NCBI GenBank assembly: GCA_012839895.1
Contig: DUML01000081.1
Span: 1-47,138 of the forward strand
DNA: 47,138 nt
Reading direction: 5' to 3'
Source of the DNA: Peptococcaceae bacterium
Lineage (GTDB): Bacteria; Bacillota; Desulfitobacteriia; Desulfitobacteriales; Syntrophobotulaceae
The notes under the pieces were generated by a model. The model did no database searches and was not told where the DNA came from. It saw nothing but the letters and a program-made list of their open reading frames with translations. The translations under genes and the position numbers were made by a program. Shown one piece after another: positions 8,021 through 16,749 of the stretch (position 1 is its first letter; each line of letters opens with the position of its first letter).

Positions 8021-8034
8021 TTAATGCATATTAA
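8021..8034. promoter_or_regulatory. Consensus dehalobox
   Basis: TTAATGCATATTAA matches the TTAAT-N4-ATTAA consensus of CprK operators in all ten half-site positions. The only downstream -10 at a suitable distance on the minus strand is TACACT at 7993-7998, giving a start near 7986 and a leader of about 190 bases before cprK. No good -10 is found at that distance on the plus strand. Confidence 0.72.
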
Positions 8035-8235
8035 AACTTAAAATCCTAGGGTTTTTAAAACTGCTTTTCCTCTCCTATCGGGATATTTTGTCGTAAAAAC
8101 ACATCAATCAAACCATAGCTCTTAGGTAATCTAGATTTTAATCTTGCAGGTAAAATGAAATTCAAATGGAATATAATATAGATAATTATGGAAAAAGCTA
8201 ATTCCAATAGTTTGGAAAGAAAGAGGGAGCCAAAA

Positions 8236-8868
8236 ATGAATGATTCCTTTCGCCTCACACAAATAGCGACCGTTGTTTATCTGATTACCAAAGTCAAACA
8301 ATTATCAAATTATATTCATTTTTTTAAGCAAGGAATTAATGAAAACCTGGAAATACCTATGGATTTTGCTTCCTATGTAAATAATTACGGGGAACGGGAG
8401 GCTCAAAAAGCCTTAGATAAAGCAGTTGCCAGGCTGCTGGACAGTACGGATAAAAAATCCCAAATATCTGTAGGCGATTACTTACTTAATATACCCAAAG
8501 TGCATACTTTTCTGGCTGAGGTCACAACTCTTGATGATCTGGTTAAAAGCCTTGATAAATACCTTCAAGCTTATCCCAGAAAACAAAAAAAATTAGTTGA
8601 ATACCATGAGCCAAAGAAAATAGGTGTTTTTTGCCCCTTTACAGAACTTCCTTTATATGAAGCTGAAGCCTTTATTAATAAATTCCACGAAGTCCTTAAT
8701 CAGCCCCCGGAACTTCCCTTCGTTGTCACTCCCGATAATTTAAACAGAGAACTTAAAATCCTCTTTAACAATAAAGAAACTGCCGAAGAATACGCCCGTA
8801 AGCTCTGTCCTTCCGAGCTTTGGCAAAGGCTTAAGGACGGTTCCTTAGAAAAAATCGGCAGTTATTAA
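8236..8868 (+). CDS. Hypothetical protein, unrecognised
   Basis: A 210-residue soluble protein; I do not recognise the family. The start at 8236 is chosen over an in-frame ATG at 8188 because AGGGAG lies 6 bases before it. The N-terminal third is helical with hydrophobic spacing (TQIATVVYLITKV); the middle is charged; the C-terminal half contains a Cys-Pro-Phe segment (GVFCPFTELPLYEAEAF). No signal peptide or membrane segment. It is the only plus-strand gene in the first 39 kb, divergent from cprK and convergent with addA. A TATAAT at 8172-8177 may be its -10. It sits where a dehalogenase chaperone such as the trigger-factor-like CprT might be expected but does not look like a trigger factor. 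Expression in step with cprK is possible but unproven. Confidence 0.7.
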   Translation: MNDSFRLTQIATVVYLITKVKQLSNYIHFFKQGINENLEIPMDFASYVNNYGEREAQKALDKAVARLLDSTDKKSQISVGDYLLNIPKVHTFLAEVTTLDDLVKSLDKYLQAYPRKQKKLVEYHEPKKIGVFCPFTELPLYEAEAFINKFHEVLNQPPELPFVVTPDNLNRELKILFNNKETAEEYARKLCPSELWQRLKDGSLEKIGSY

Positions 8869-8924
8869 AGATGATTAAGAAATAGAAATATATGAACATA
8901 TGAATATATAAATTTCTTTAAAAT

Positions 8925-11900
8925 TTAATTAATTAATAGGGCTTTCCCGCTGTAAAAAAGATAAATATATTTCTCCTTGACAATCTTCCCGGTCAATTTT
9001 TCTAAGGCCCGGGCATAATAAGCAATCTGCAGCCTGTACCTGTCCATGATAATCTCCTCCCCGCCTTCCGGTACATAATCGGTCTTATAATCCACTAAAA
9101 CAAGCCCATCCTGCTCTTCAAAGTAACAATCAACCACACCTTGCAAGAGAACAGTCTCTTGGGCATAGCGTTCATCCTGAAGTTCCGGATATACCTCCCG
9201 GCAGGGGATCTCAATGTTAAAAGGCACTTCCCTATAGACAGCCAAGGATTTAAACATCCTTTGCCCTAGGTCCGAAGTCAGGAATTCTTTAATTTTAGGG
9301 ATATCTACCGTTTTAGCCTGCTCTTCAGTCAATAATTCTTTATCAACCATTTGCTCAATCTGTTCCTCGATACTGTTTACGCTATCCGGCTTAAGTTCCA
9401 AGCGCTGCATACAAAAATGCATAATTGTCCCCACTTCGGCCGAACTCAAACCTTTTTTCTTCTCCAGGAAAAGGGGTTTTTTAATTAATGTCGGGGTACC
9501 TTGGCTTAAATACGCGCTATCCTCATCCTTTTCCTGAAAACGCCTCTTTAACTCCGTTACGGTTAATTTCGCAGGTAATTTGGTCAATTTAGAGTAAGGA
9601 TATTGCCAGCTTAACCTTCTGACAATTTCTGCTTCCAAGCTATGAGCCCCGGCCGGATCTGTTTCTTCCTTCAATTGTTCTTCCTTCAGCGTTTCTTCCT
9701 GCAGCAGTGCCGCTTTTCCCGCCAAACTTTTAAGCCATTCCAGGAAGCTCTTCTCATCTTTTTCTTCTCTGGAGCTTCCTTTAAGAAGTTCTGTTTTCTG
9801 CCAATAGCGGATAAGCCAACCTGCAGCGCCTTCCGGCTTAAAGAAGGTGTCTTTGCAGGCTACTTGAGCTATCCCCTCGCCGGAACCCAGCACAACTGGG
9901 CCTATCCAGTCTAAGTAGTTTTCAGCATTTATGGTCTGATAGGCGGGCAATTTTTCTTCCTTTGCTCGGCCGTATTTGTTCCACTTGGCTGTAGCTTTAG
10001 CTATATCTTTTACTGTCCCGGTAATAATCAGTTTCTCTTTAGCCCTGGTCATAGCCACATAGAGAATCCGCATTTCTTCCGATAACGTCTCCAACTTAAG
10101 TTTTTCCCTGATTGCCAGCTTGGGAAGAGAGGGGTAAACAGTTCTCTTCCTGTAATCCACTACATCTGGCCCAAAACCTAAGGAATGATGAAAGAGGATA
10201 CTCTTCCTAAGATCCTGAAGGTTAAACTTTTTGCCGCAGCCACCGAGAATAACAACCGGAAATTCCAGCCCCTTGCTCTTGTGGATGCTCATAATCCGCA
10301 CTACATTATCCTTTTCACTAAGCATTTTGGCGCTGCCCAGATCCCCTTGGCCGCTTCTAAGCTTATCAATAAAGTAATTAAAGTTAAAAAGCCCTTTAAA
10401 ACTGGTTTCTTCAAACTGCCTGGCTCGCTCAAAGAGAATCCGCAAATTGGCCTGCCTCTGCTTTCCACCCGGCATTGCCCCTATCGCGGCAAAATAGCCG
10501 CTCTCTTGATAAATCCGCCACAAAAGCTGATCGGTAGACAGATAGAGAGCCGTTTCCCGCCACCTGGCTAAGTCTCCTAAAAACTTACGAGCTTTTTGGG
10601 AAACTGTACCTCCGTCTTTTTGGGCAAGAGCTCGTAAAGCCTCAAAAAGTAAGCCATTGGGAGCCGTAAGCCTGAGCTCGGCCAGCTCATCCGTAGTAAA
10701 AGAAACAAGGGGCGACCTTAAAACCGAAAGCAAAGGGATATCTTGGAAAGGATTATCAATTACTTGCAAAAGGGATAAAATAACCTGGACTTCAACAGTT
10801 TTAAAAAAACCGGTACCGGTGTCGGCAAAAGCCGGTATCCCCTCTTGGGCCAGCTCTTCTACAAAAACCTCCGCCCAGTTCCTGGTTGTACGCAAAAGAA
10901 TTACAATATCTCTGTATTCCACCGGCCGGTAATTCTTTGTATCTCTATCCAGGACACAAAAGACTTTTCCAGAATCATCAGGCCGGAGAAGTTGTTTAAT
11001 TCTTTGGGCGATCAAACGAGCTTCACATTGAATGTTATCAAGCATCTCCTCCTCCGGAGGATTATCGGCCTCGTTTTCAGAAGAATCCGCACTTAAGTCC
11101 TGAAGATCTGCTTCAGCAATACCTTCAAGCTGAATTGAATTATTTTTATCATTGCCCTCGGTCTGCAGAAGATGAAGCTCAATTTCTCCCCCGATAAGGA
11201 CAGCCGGATCTTCGCTTTCAGGGTAAGCCGCTCCCGGATATAAAGCCTCCTGAGCAGTATAATCCAGTTCTCCCACAGTTTGGGACATAATTTGCCGGAA
11301 GATAAAATTTACTCCGTCGATTACTTCCTTGCGGCTCCGAAAGTTCTGGGAGAGGAGAATCTTGCAATAAAGGTTCTTATTGGGCTGCGCCAAAGAATAT
11401 GTAGGATAATTATCGTATTTTTCTTGGAATAACTCCGGTTTGGCCTGCCTGAAGCGATAAATGCTTTGCTTAACATCACCGACCATAAAGACATTAGGCC
11501 GGCCAAGCTGAGCCCTGGAAATCATTCTGAAAATAGTTTCCTGAACCTCATTGCTGTCCTGGTATTCATCCACTAAGATCTCGTCGAAACGCTCCCGGTA
11601 ACTCTGAGCTATTTTCGATGGCCTTCTTTCTCCTTGCTCATCTTCCTCGGAAAGGATCTCTAAACAATAGTGCTCTAAATCATTAAAATCAACCAGCGCT
11701 TTGGCACTTTTCTTCGCCTTATACCTGGCGGTAAAATCTTTTACCAAATCCACCAAACCTTTAAGGAGCGGGTACAACTTCTCCAAATCCTGCCGTGCTT
11801 CCGCCGAAGGAGCGATAAAGACATTCTCCCGTAAATAGCCGATTCTTTTTTTGACCGTATCCCTGATTTCCTTGACGAAGTCTCTTTGCTCAGGATCACA

Positions 11901-12914
11901 GTCTTTCCCTGCCCGGGGTAGCTTTTCAAATCTAAAATTCTGAAGTAGTTCATAAATGACATCCCATTTAGGAACTTTTTCCGGTCCGGCTGCCTCCCCT
12001 TCCTGCAAAGAATTATCCAAAATATTATCCAGACAGTCTTCCTTTTTAGGCTTACTTGTCTTTTCTGCCTGGCAAATAAGCAGCAGCTTTTCTATTTGGG
12101 ACTGTTCCTCTTGAAATACCGGGTAATAACTCATAAGACCCGGGTCACTCTCAATTATTTGAAGGGCCCTAGCCAGCATATTATGAAGTCTTTGGAGCTC
12201 CAAAGCCGCTGCCCTAATGAGGATTTGCCCCCACTCGCATTCGCTTAAGTCCTCCCAAACCGGGAAATTGAATAAGGTTAGCTTTTCATCCAGCCATTTA
12301 TCCGGCCAAGGATTACTCTGAATAAAGTCATATAAATCTAATACCATATTCTGTAAAGCCCGGTCGTCCCGGTTGCCGCCATAGCTTTCCAAAAGTTCGA
12401 AAAACACCTGGCTCCCCCTGCCGGTCTCTTCGTATTTTTCTTCAAAAAGCTCCTGGAGAACTTCCAGCTTCAAAAGTACAGCTTCGGTCTCATCTGCAAT
12501 TCGGAAGCCTGGATCAAGATCCAGCATTTGAAAATTGTTGCGAATAACTTCCAAGCAAAAAGAATCAATGGTTGTAATACTTGCTTTATTTAACAAAGTC
12601 AGCTGCCGGCGCATCCTTTCGGCATTGAGGTTCTCTTCCAATGCTTTCGAGATAGCCTCAGCGATCCTCTCCCGCATCTCCGTAGCAGCAGCCTTAGTAA
12701 AGGTCACAATCAGGAGATTATCTATATCAATTGGCTTCTCATCGGTTTGAAATTCTTGCCCGGCAATTTGTTGAGGCTCAGCTGTTATCATCCGGATGAT
12801 TCTCTCAACCAAGACCGCAGTTTTTCCTGCCCCGGCAGCAGCAGCTACCAGAAGATTACAATTCCTGGTCTGAATTGCTGCCAACTGCTCGGCAGTCCAG
12901 CTCATTTCACCCAT
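8925..12914 (-). CDS. addA: ATP-dependent helicase/nuclease subunit A (AddA)
   Basis: The helicase-nuclease subunit of AddAB, which processes double-strand DNA ends for RecA loading. At 1329 residues it is at the upper end of the family. It carries a UvrD-type Walker A (AAAAGAGKT, about residues 24-32), a Walker B/DEYQDSN motif, helicase motifs including QNFRS and SIHKSKGLEFP, and a C-terminal RecB-type nuclease with D-x(n)-VDYKTDY. An acidic, low-complexity insertion around residues 600-640 is unusual. The ATG at 12914 is preferred over the GTG at 12926 because AAGGGTGG lies 8 bases before it; that Shine-Dalgarno is within the end of addB, which overlaps by 8 bp. No terminator is seen downstream; the convergent hypothetical gene ends 56 bp away. 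Confidence 0.96.
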   Translation of the reverse strand: MGEMSWTAEQLAAIQTRNCNLLVAAAAGAGKTAVLVERIIRMITAEPQQIAGQEFQTDEKPIDIDNLLIVTFTKAAATEMRERIAEAISKALEENLNAERMRRQLTLLNKASITTIDSFCLEVIRNNFQMLDLDPGFRIADETEAVLLKLEVLQELFEEKYEETGRGSQVFFELLESYGGNRDDRALQNMVLDLYDFIQSNPWPDKWLDEKLTLFNFPVWEDLSECEWGQILIRAAALELQRLHNMLARALQIIESDPGLMSYYPVFQEEQSQIEKLLLICQAEKTSKPKKEDCLDNILDNSLQEGEAAGPEKVPKWDVIYELLQNFRFEKLPRAGKDCDPEQRDFVKEIRDTVKKRIGYLRENVFIAPSAEARQDLEKLYPLLKGLVDLVKDFTARYKAKKSAKALVDFNDLEHYCLEILSEEDEQGERRPSKIAQSYRERFDEILVDEYQDSNEVQETIFRMISRAQLGRPNVFMVGDVKQSIYRFRQAKPELFQEKYDNYPTYSLAQPNKNLYCKILLSQNFRSRKEVIDGVNFIFRQIMSQTVGELDYTAQEALYPGAAYPESEDPAVLIGGEIELHLLQTEGNDKNNSIQLEGIAEADLQDLSADSSENEADNPPEEEMLDNIQCEARLIAQRIKQLLRPDDSGKVFCVLDRDTKNYRPVEYRDIVILLRTTRNWAEVFVEELAQEGIPAFADTGTGFFKTVEVQVILSLLQVIDNPFQDIPLLSVLRSPLVSFTTDELAELRLTAPNGLLFEALRALAQKDGGTVSQKARKFLGDLARWRETALYLSTDQLLWRIYQESGYFAAIGAMPGGKQRQANLRILFERARQFEETSFKGLFNFNYFIDKLRSGQGDLGSAKMLSEKDNVVRIMSIHKSKGLEFPVVILGGCGKKFNLQDLRKSILFHHSLGFGPDVVDYRKRTVYPSLPKLAIREKLKLETLSEEMRILYVAMTRAKEKLIITGTVKDIAKATAKWNKYGRAKEEKLPAYQTINAENYLDWIGPVVLGSGEGIAQVACKDTFFKPEGAAGWLIRYWQKTELLKGSSREEKDEKSFLEWLKSLAGKAALLQEETLKEEQLKEETDPAGAHSLEAEIVRRLSWQYPYSKLTKLPAKLTVTELKRRFQEKDEDSAYLSQGTPTLIKKPLFLEKKKGLSSAEVGTIMHFCMQRLELKPDSVNSIEEQIEQMVDKELLTEEQAKTVDIPKIKEFLTSDLGQRMFKSLAVYREVPFNIEIPCREVYPELQDERYAQETVLLQGVVDCYFEEQDGLVLVDYKTDYVPEGGEEIIMDRYRLQIAYYARALEKLTGKIVKEKYIYLFYSGKALLIN

Positions 12915-15900
12915 CTGTCTGTCCACCCTTATCTATACTTATTTGCTCCTCGGTGATAAGCTTCCAGACCTCTTCATCCTTTCGCTCCGGAAGCAACCGG
13001 TAAGTGTTCTCCTTTAAGGAAGGATCAAATTGGCAAATTGAAGTAAAGTTACAATAGCGGCAAGAAGTCATGCTTTTCTTTTTATATGGGCTTATCTCCA
13101 CTTTCCCGCGCATAATCTCCTCTCCCAACCCTTTGAGGAGTTTGCGCAAGTATTTTCTTAAAACTTTAAAGTGAGCGAGGGAAGCTACCGAAGAAGATTT
13201 TCCAATCTGGCCTTGCTTCGTAAGAGAAGCAGGAATTATTAAGGAACTGCCTTCCATAGTCTTATCCATGGCTTTGAGCAGCTTGACATCGGCTAGAAGA
13301 AGTCCTTTCATTTTCAGTGCTTTCATTAAAGCCTTTTCGATTTCTTCCTCACTGCCAAGCCCTTTGACCAAAGGATCATCGATTTTAAAGTAAAGCACGC
13401 CCCCCGGCAGGACCTGGCCTTCAATATTTGGCCCCGGATTCTCCCATAAAGCGTCAAGGTAGGTAAGGAGCTGAATCTGCAAGCCATAATAGGCATCTGC
13501 CAATTTAAAATCTTTACTTCCCGATTTATAATCTATAATCCTAAGATAAGTTCCTTCCTCTGTTCTCAAAGCGTCAATCCTGTCTATCCTGCCGGTTAGC
13601 TTGATTTTTTGGCCCGAGTCCAGTTCCAGGACAATAGCCGGCAAATCTTCATTATCGCCAAAACCGACTTCATAGCCAACCGGTTCAAAACTGCTACGTC
13701 GCATCTGTTCCGCAATCAGCCAAAGGGCTCTGGCCACTACTCTTTTAAGCCTTAAGGCCAGCATAGTGTATCTTTTGGAAGCGGCCAGGCCGGAGCCCTG
13801 CATTTTTTCCAGCATCTCCTCCACTATCTCGGAGACCTTGTCTTCACACCATTTCCGGTCAACATCCCTCCAGGAAATCTTTTGCTCCGCCAGGAGACGA
13901 GAAAACCTTTCAATAACTGCATGCATGAAAGTCCCGATATCAGGCGGACTAAGGCGGTAGATTTTCCTTTCTTGAGCTTTGAGTCCATACTGGACATAAA
14001 AACTAAAGGGGCAAGCAGTATACTTTTCCAAGCGGGAAACACTGGTATAAACAGGGCTGCCAAACAATGCAGTAACCTTCTCCCTGCTGACCGGCTGGGC
14101 AATATTCTTATAAGTAAAAGCAGTACAGGCTGCCCGGCATTTTTCCTGCCAAGCTTCCTGGGCTACAAACCAGTGATAAACGGTTTCCCAAAGGGGAGAG
14201 ATTTCTTCCCCGTCGGCCTTCTTCCTTAAAGCGGTAATCATCTCTCTAAAGGCAGAATGCCGGGCGACGATTAATTCCAGCTCGGTTTGCTCTTTTTCCC
14301 CAACCAAATCGCTCTGAACTTCAATTGCCGGGAAGAGTTTTTTCAACCGCGAAATAATGAGGGAAGGCCGCATGCTTCTGCCTTCCTGATCGGCAATAGG
14401 CCAGCTCAAGCGCAGGTATTTTCCCGGGATGGTCAAGGTTTTATAAACCAAATATTGTTCCTCAAAAGCCTGGGTTTTCGTGTCTTTGGCCAACTCCACT
14501 CCTGCCTGGTGCAAAATAAAGCGCTCGGCATCGGAAAGAATCCCTTCCTCCATTGATGAAGAAGGAAATACCCCGTCATTTACCCCCAGGACGTAAAGAG
14601 CTTTTAACTCGTGGCTTTTGGAGCGATCTACGCTTCCAACCAGCACTTCGTCCAAAGAGGCGGGTATCAAGCCAATTTGATATTCTGCCAAACCCACCTT
14701 CAAAACATTTGCGAATTTTTCCAGCCCAATTGTCTCTTCACCCATAACTTCCACGGTTTGCTCCAAAACTTGCATAAGAATGTTCCAAACTTGAGAATAC
14801 TCGTTAGCTAAATTGAGCTGGCCACTGTCCTGAAACCTCCTGATAAATTTTTCCAGCCTGGCAGGCACACCAATGCCAACTAAGAAATCATAGATAGCCG
14901 TACACCATTCCAGAGCTGTATTCCTGCCTTTAGTCCTCTGCCTGAACTCCTTAAGAGGCTTAACGACACTTTGCCTAATGCTATTAATCTCCTGCAGCAT
15001 TTTTTCCTGCCGGACCAAATCCTTTTCATCCGGCAAAAAATTGGGGCTCATTCTCCAGTCTTCTTCAGCGGCCCAGCGGTTGCCCCTAATACCGCAGGCT
15101 AAAACATAGTTTTCCAGACGGTCAATATCCTCTCTTTCTAGCCCAGTAAGCCCAGTCTTTAAATAACTGAACACCGCCTCATAAGACCAGTTGTCAATGA
15201 AGATCTCAAAAAGAGACAAAATCATTCTAACCAAAGGATGGTTAGTAATATTTACTTTGCGGTCCAAGAAAAACGGTATCTCATACTCTGTAAAAATAAC
15301 CTCAATCAATCTTTCATAGCCGGCCAAATTTCTGGCTACAACCCCAATATCCCGGAATCTAAACCCCTCATCCCTGGTCAAGCGAATAATATCCCTGGCC
15401 GCTGCCTCAATTTCGGCAAAAATATTGACTGCTGCCAAGAGTGAAATGTCCTTGGTCGGCTTAAGAAAAGTTTTATAAGGATAGGCATAGAGGTTTCGTT
15501 CTAAATGGGATAATTCCGGGCTTGTTTGAAACCTGAGTAAAGTATTTCCATGCAAAAAAACCGCCGGTTCTATTTCAATTCCACTTTCCCTGGCAATCTT
15601 GACCAGGCGCCGGTAAGCAGCTTTGACTGCCGCGAAAATATCTGTATCCGGATTATAGCCCCTTTCCTCCAACTTATCAGTACAAAGGCTGATATTGACC
15701 CTTTTGGCCAGAAGCAGCAGTTTGCTGATAACCTTATATTCCTGGGGAGTAAAACCGGCAAAACCGTCAATCCAAATTTCTGCACCGGCGTACAAATCAG
15801 TTTGTTCCAACTTGGCTGCAGCTAAAGTCAAATCATCGTCGTTATCCCGGTACCGCAAGGCAAGAGTTTCTTCATAACGGGCATAAATAAGATGTAACTC

Positions 15901-16371
15901 TTTTAATTTATCTTTAAGAGAATTGCCCTCCTCCAACTTATCGGCCACAGCCTTCAGATCCTCGGGGGTAACATTATAGCGCTTAAATTCAGTAATTAAA
16001 GTCGAGATTGTACTGACAAAACCCTGCCGTTCAGCTGATCTGGCAAAGACTTTCAGCTCTTTTTGGGCTTTGCTTAAAATCCTGTAGATAATCATATTTT
16101 TACCGGCAGGATGGATATGAGGGTAGGTTATACCCCCTGCTTCATTAAAAATTCGGAAAGCCAGCCGTCGGAAACTCAAGACCTCAACTTGGAGAATTCC
16201 GCCGGTCTCAAGGACCTTGATCAAATCTCGTTCCGCTTGAAAGGTGTACTGTTCGGGGACTAAAAGCACTAGAGAATTAGCTGCTCCGGCAGCTATTTTC
16301 TCTTTTATTTCCTGCAAGCAACGGTAGGTTTTGCCGCTGCCTGAGCGGCCATAGATAAATCTCAAACTCAT
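12907..16371 (-). CDS. addB: ATP-dependent helicase/nuclease subunit B (AddB)
   Basis: Chi-recognition and nuclease subunit of AddAB, 1154 residues, the usual length. It has a Walker A at residues 8-15 (GRSGSGKT), an inactive-helicase body, and a C-terminal nuclease with IIDYKSG. The four cysteines of the AddB iron-sulfur staple are visible: one in ACPFSFYVQYG and three near the end in SCRYCNFTSIC (CxxCx5C). The start ATG is directly in front of the GRSGSGKT motif as in other AddB. It is the first gene of the addBA operon and overlaps addA by 8 bp. The two subunits act together in the cytoplasm. Confidence 0.97.
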   Translation of the reverse strand: MSLRFIYGRSGSGKTYRCLQEIKEKIAAGAANSLVLLVPEQYTFQAERDLIKVLETGGILQVEVLSFRRLAFRIFNEAGGITYPHIHPAGKNMIIYRILSKAQKELKVFARSAERQGFVSTISTLITEFKRYNVTPEDLKAVADKLEEGNSLKDKLKELHLIYARYEETLALRYRDNDDDLTLAAAKLEQTDLYAGAEIWIDGFAGFTPQEYKVISKLLLLAKRVNISLCTDKLEERGYNPDTDIFAAVKAAYRRLVKIARESGIEIEPAVFLHGNTLLRFQTSPELSHLERNLYAYPYKTFLKPTKDISLLAAVNIFAEIEAAARDIIRLTRDEGFRFRDIGVVARNLAGYERLIEVIFTEYEIPFFLDRKVNITNHPLVRMILSLFEIFIDNWSYEAVFSYLKTGLTGLEREDIDRLENYVLACGIRGNRWAAEEDWRMSPNFLPDEKDLVRQEKMLQEINSIRQSVVKPLKEFRQRTKGRNTALEWCTAIYDFLVGIGVPARLEKFIRRFQDSGQLNLANEYSQVWNILMQVLEQTVEVMGEETIGLEKFANVLKVGLAEYQIGLIPASLDEVLVGSVDRSKSHELKALYVLGVNDGVFPSSSMEEGILSDAERFILHQAGVELAKDTKTQAFEEQYLVYKTLTIPGKYLRLSWPIADQEGRSMRPSLIISRLKKLFPAIEVQSDLVGEKEQTELELIVARHSAFREMITALRKKADGEEISPLWETVYHWFVAQEAWQEKCRAACTAFTYKNIAQPVSREKVTALFGSPVYTSVSRLEKYTACPFSFYVQYGLKAQERKIYRLSPPDIGTFMHAVIERFSRLLAEQKISWRDVDRKWCEDKVSEIVEEMLEKMQGSGLAASKRYTMLALRLKRVVARALWLIAEQMRRSSFEPVGYEVGFGDNEDLPAIVLELDSGQKIKLTGRIDRIDALRTEEGTYLRIIDYKSGSKDFKLADAYYGLQIQLLTYLDALWENPGPNIEGQVLPGGVLYFKIDDPLVKGLGSEEEIEKALMKALKMKGLLLADVKLLKAMDKTMEGSSLIIPASLTKQGQIGKSSSVASLAHFKVLRKYLRKLLKGLGEEIMRGKVEISPYKKKSMTSCRYCNFTSICQFDPSLKENTYRLLPERKDEEVWKLITEEQISIDKGGQTDG

Positions 16372-16749
16372 AAATAATTTACTCCAAATCCATTTTTTCT
16401 AAGTACCCAAGAATAAGTACCTAAAACAACTATTAAGCTTTAAAGCTTTGCTGAAAGTCGCCCCTTATTTTTGGGTTTTCAGTATATTTTTAGTATATAT
16501 TATACTACAAATCTATAAAGCATTTTTAAAAAGCAATTCAAAAAAGCATTTATAACGCAAAACCCGAAAACATATCACAATATAGGCTTTCGTGATATGC
16601 TCTCGGGGTTTTTTTAGAAATTTATTGTATGCTATCTGTTTTTCTAAGAGTTCTTAGAAGTTCTTAATTCTGAAAAATTCTATTTTACTTCTAACCATCT
16701 TAAAAGATTAAAAAATTCTAAAATATATTATTCTATATCTCTAGCTATT
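16372..16749. other. addB upstream region and terminator
   Basis: An AT-rich spacer between two minus-strand genes. It holds a hairpin at 16559-16616 and, nearer addB, a TATAAT hexamer on the minus strand at 16499-16504 that could be the addBA -10; no good -35 is present. No open frame of note. Confidence 0.5.
16559..16616 (-). terminator. Intrinsic terminator downstream of the propeller lipoprotein
   Basis: An inner perfect 8-bp stem (CATATCAC at 16571-16578 with GTGATATG at 16592-16599) is extended by an outer AACCCGA/TCGGGGTT stem with one bulge. On the minus strand it ends in a T4 run, on the plus strand in a T7 run, so it could work in both directions. The minus-strand role fits the neighbours. 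Confidence 0.65.

Larger units (their letters stand above)
7795..8235. promoter_or_regulatory. Divergent cprK / hypothetical-gene control region with two dehaloboxes
   Basis: A 440-bp spacer between the leftward cprK and a rightward gene. It contains a perfect dehalobox TTAAT-GCAT-ATTAA at 8021-8034 and an 18-bp perfect palindrome at 7989-8006 whose core TTAGT-GTAC-ACTAA also fits the dehalobox pattern. Their centres are exactly 30 bp apart. Read leftward, the -10 expected for the 8021-8034 box falls on the second palindrome (TACACT at 7993-7998). A TATATT hexamer nearer cprK (7882-7887, minus) could be a separate basal promoter. A TATAAT at 8172-8177 (plus) probably serves the rightward gene. 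Confidence 0.7.

Noticed and set aside
1742-8235. Cobalamin riboswitch in the dehalogenase locus
   Set aside because: No cobalamin box was seen in any of the spacers; control seems to rest on CprK alone.
8055-8258. A 67-codon minus-strand open frame overlapping the start of the hypothetical gene
   Set aside because: No ribosome binding site, antisense to the better supported gene at 8236-8868, and it overlaps a probable -10 hexamer.
8236-8868. Trigger-factor-like CprT/PceT
   Set aside because: At 210 residues it is far shorter than a trigger factor and lacks the ribosome-binding and peptidyl-prolyl isomerase features.
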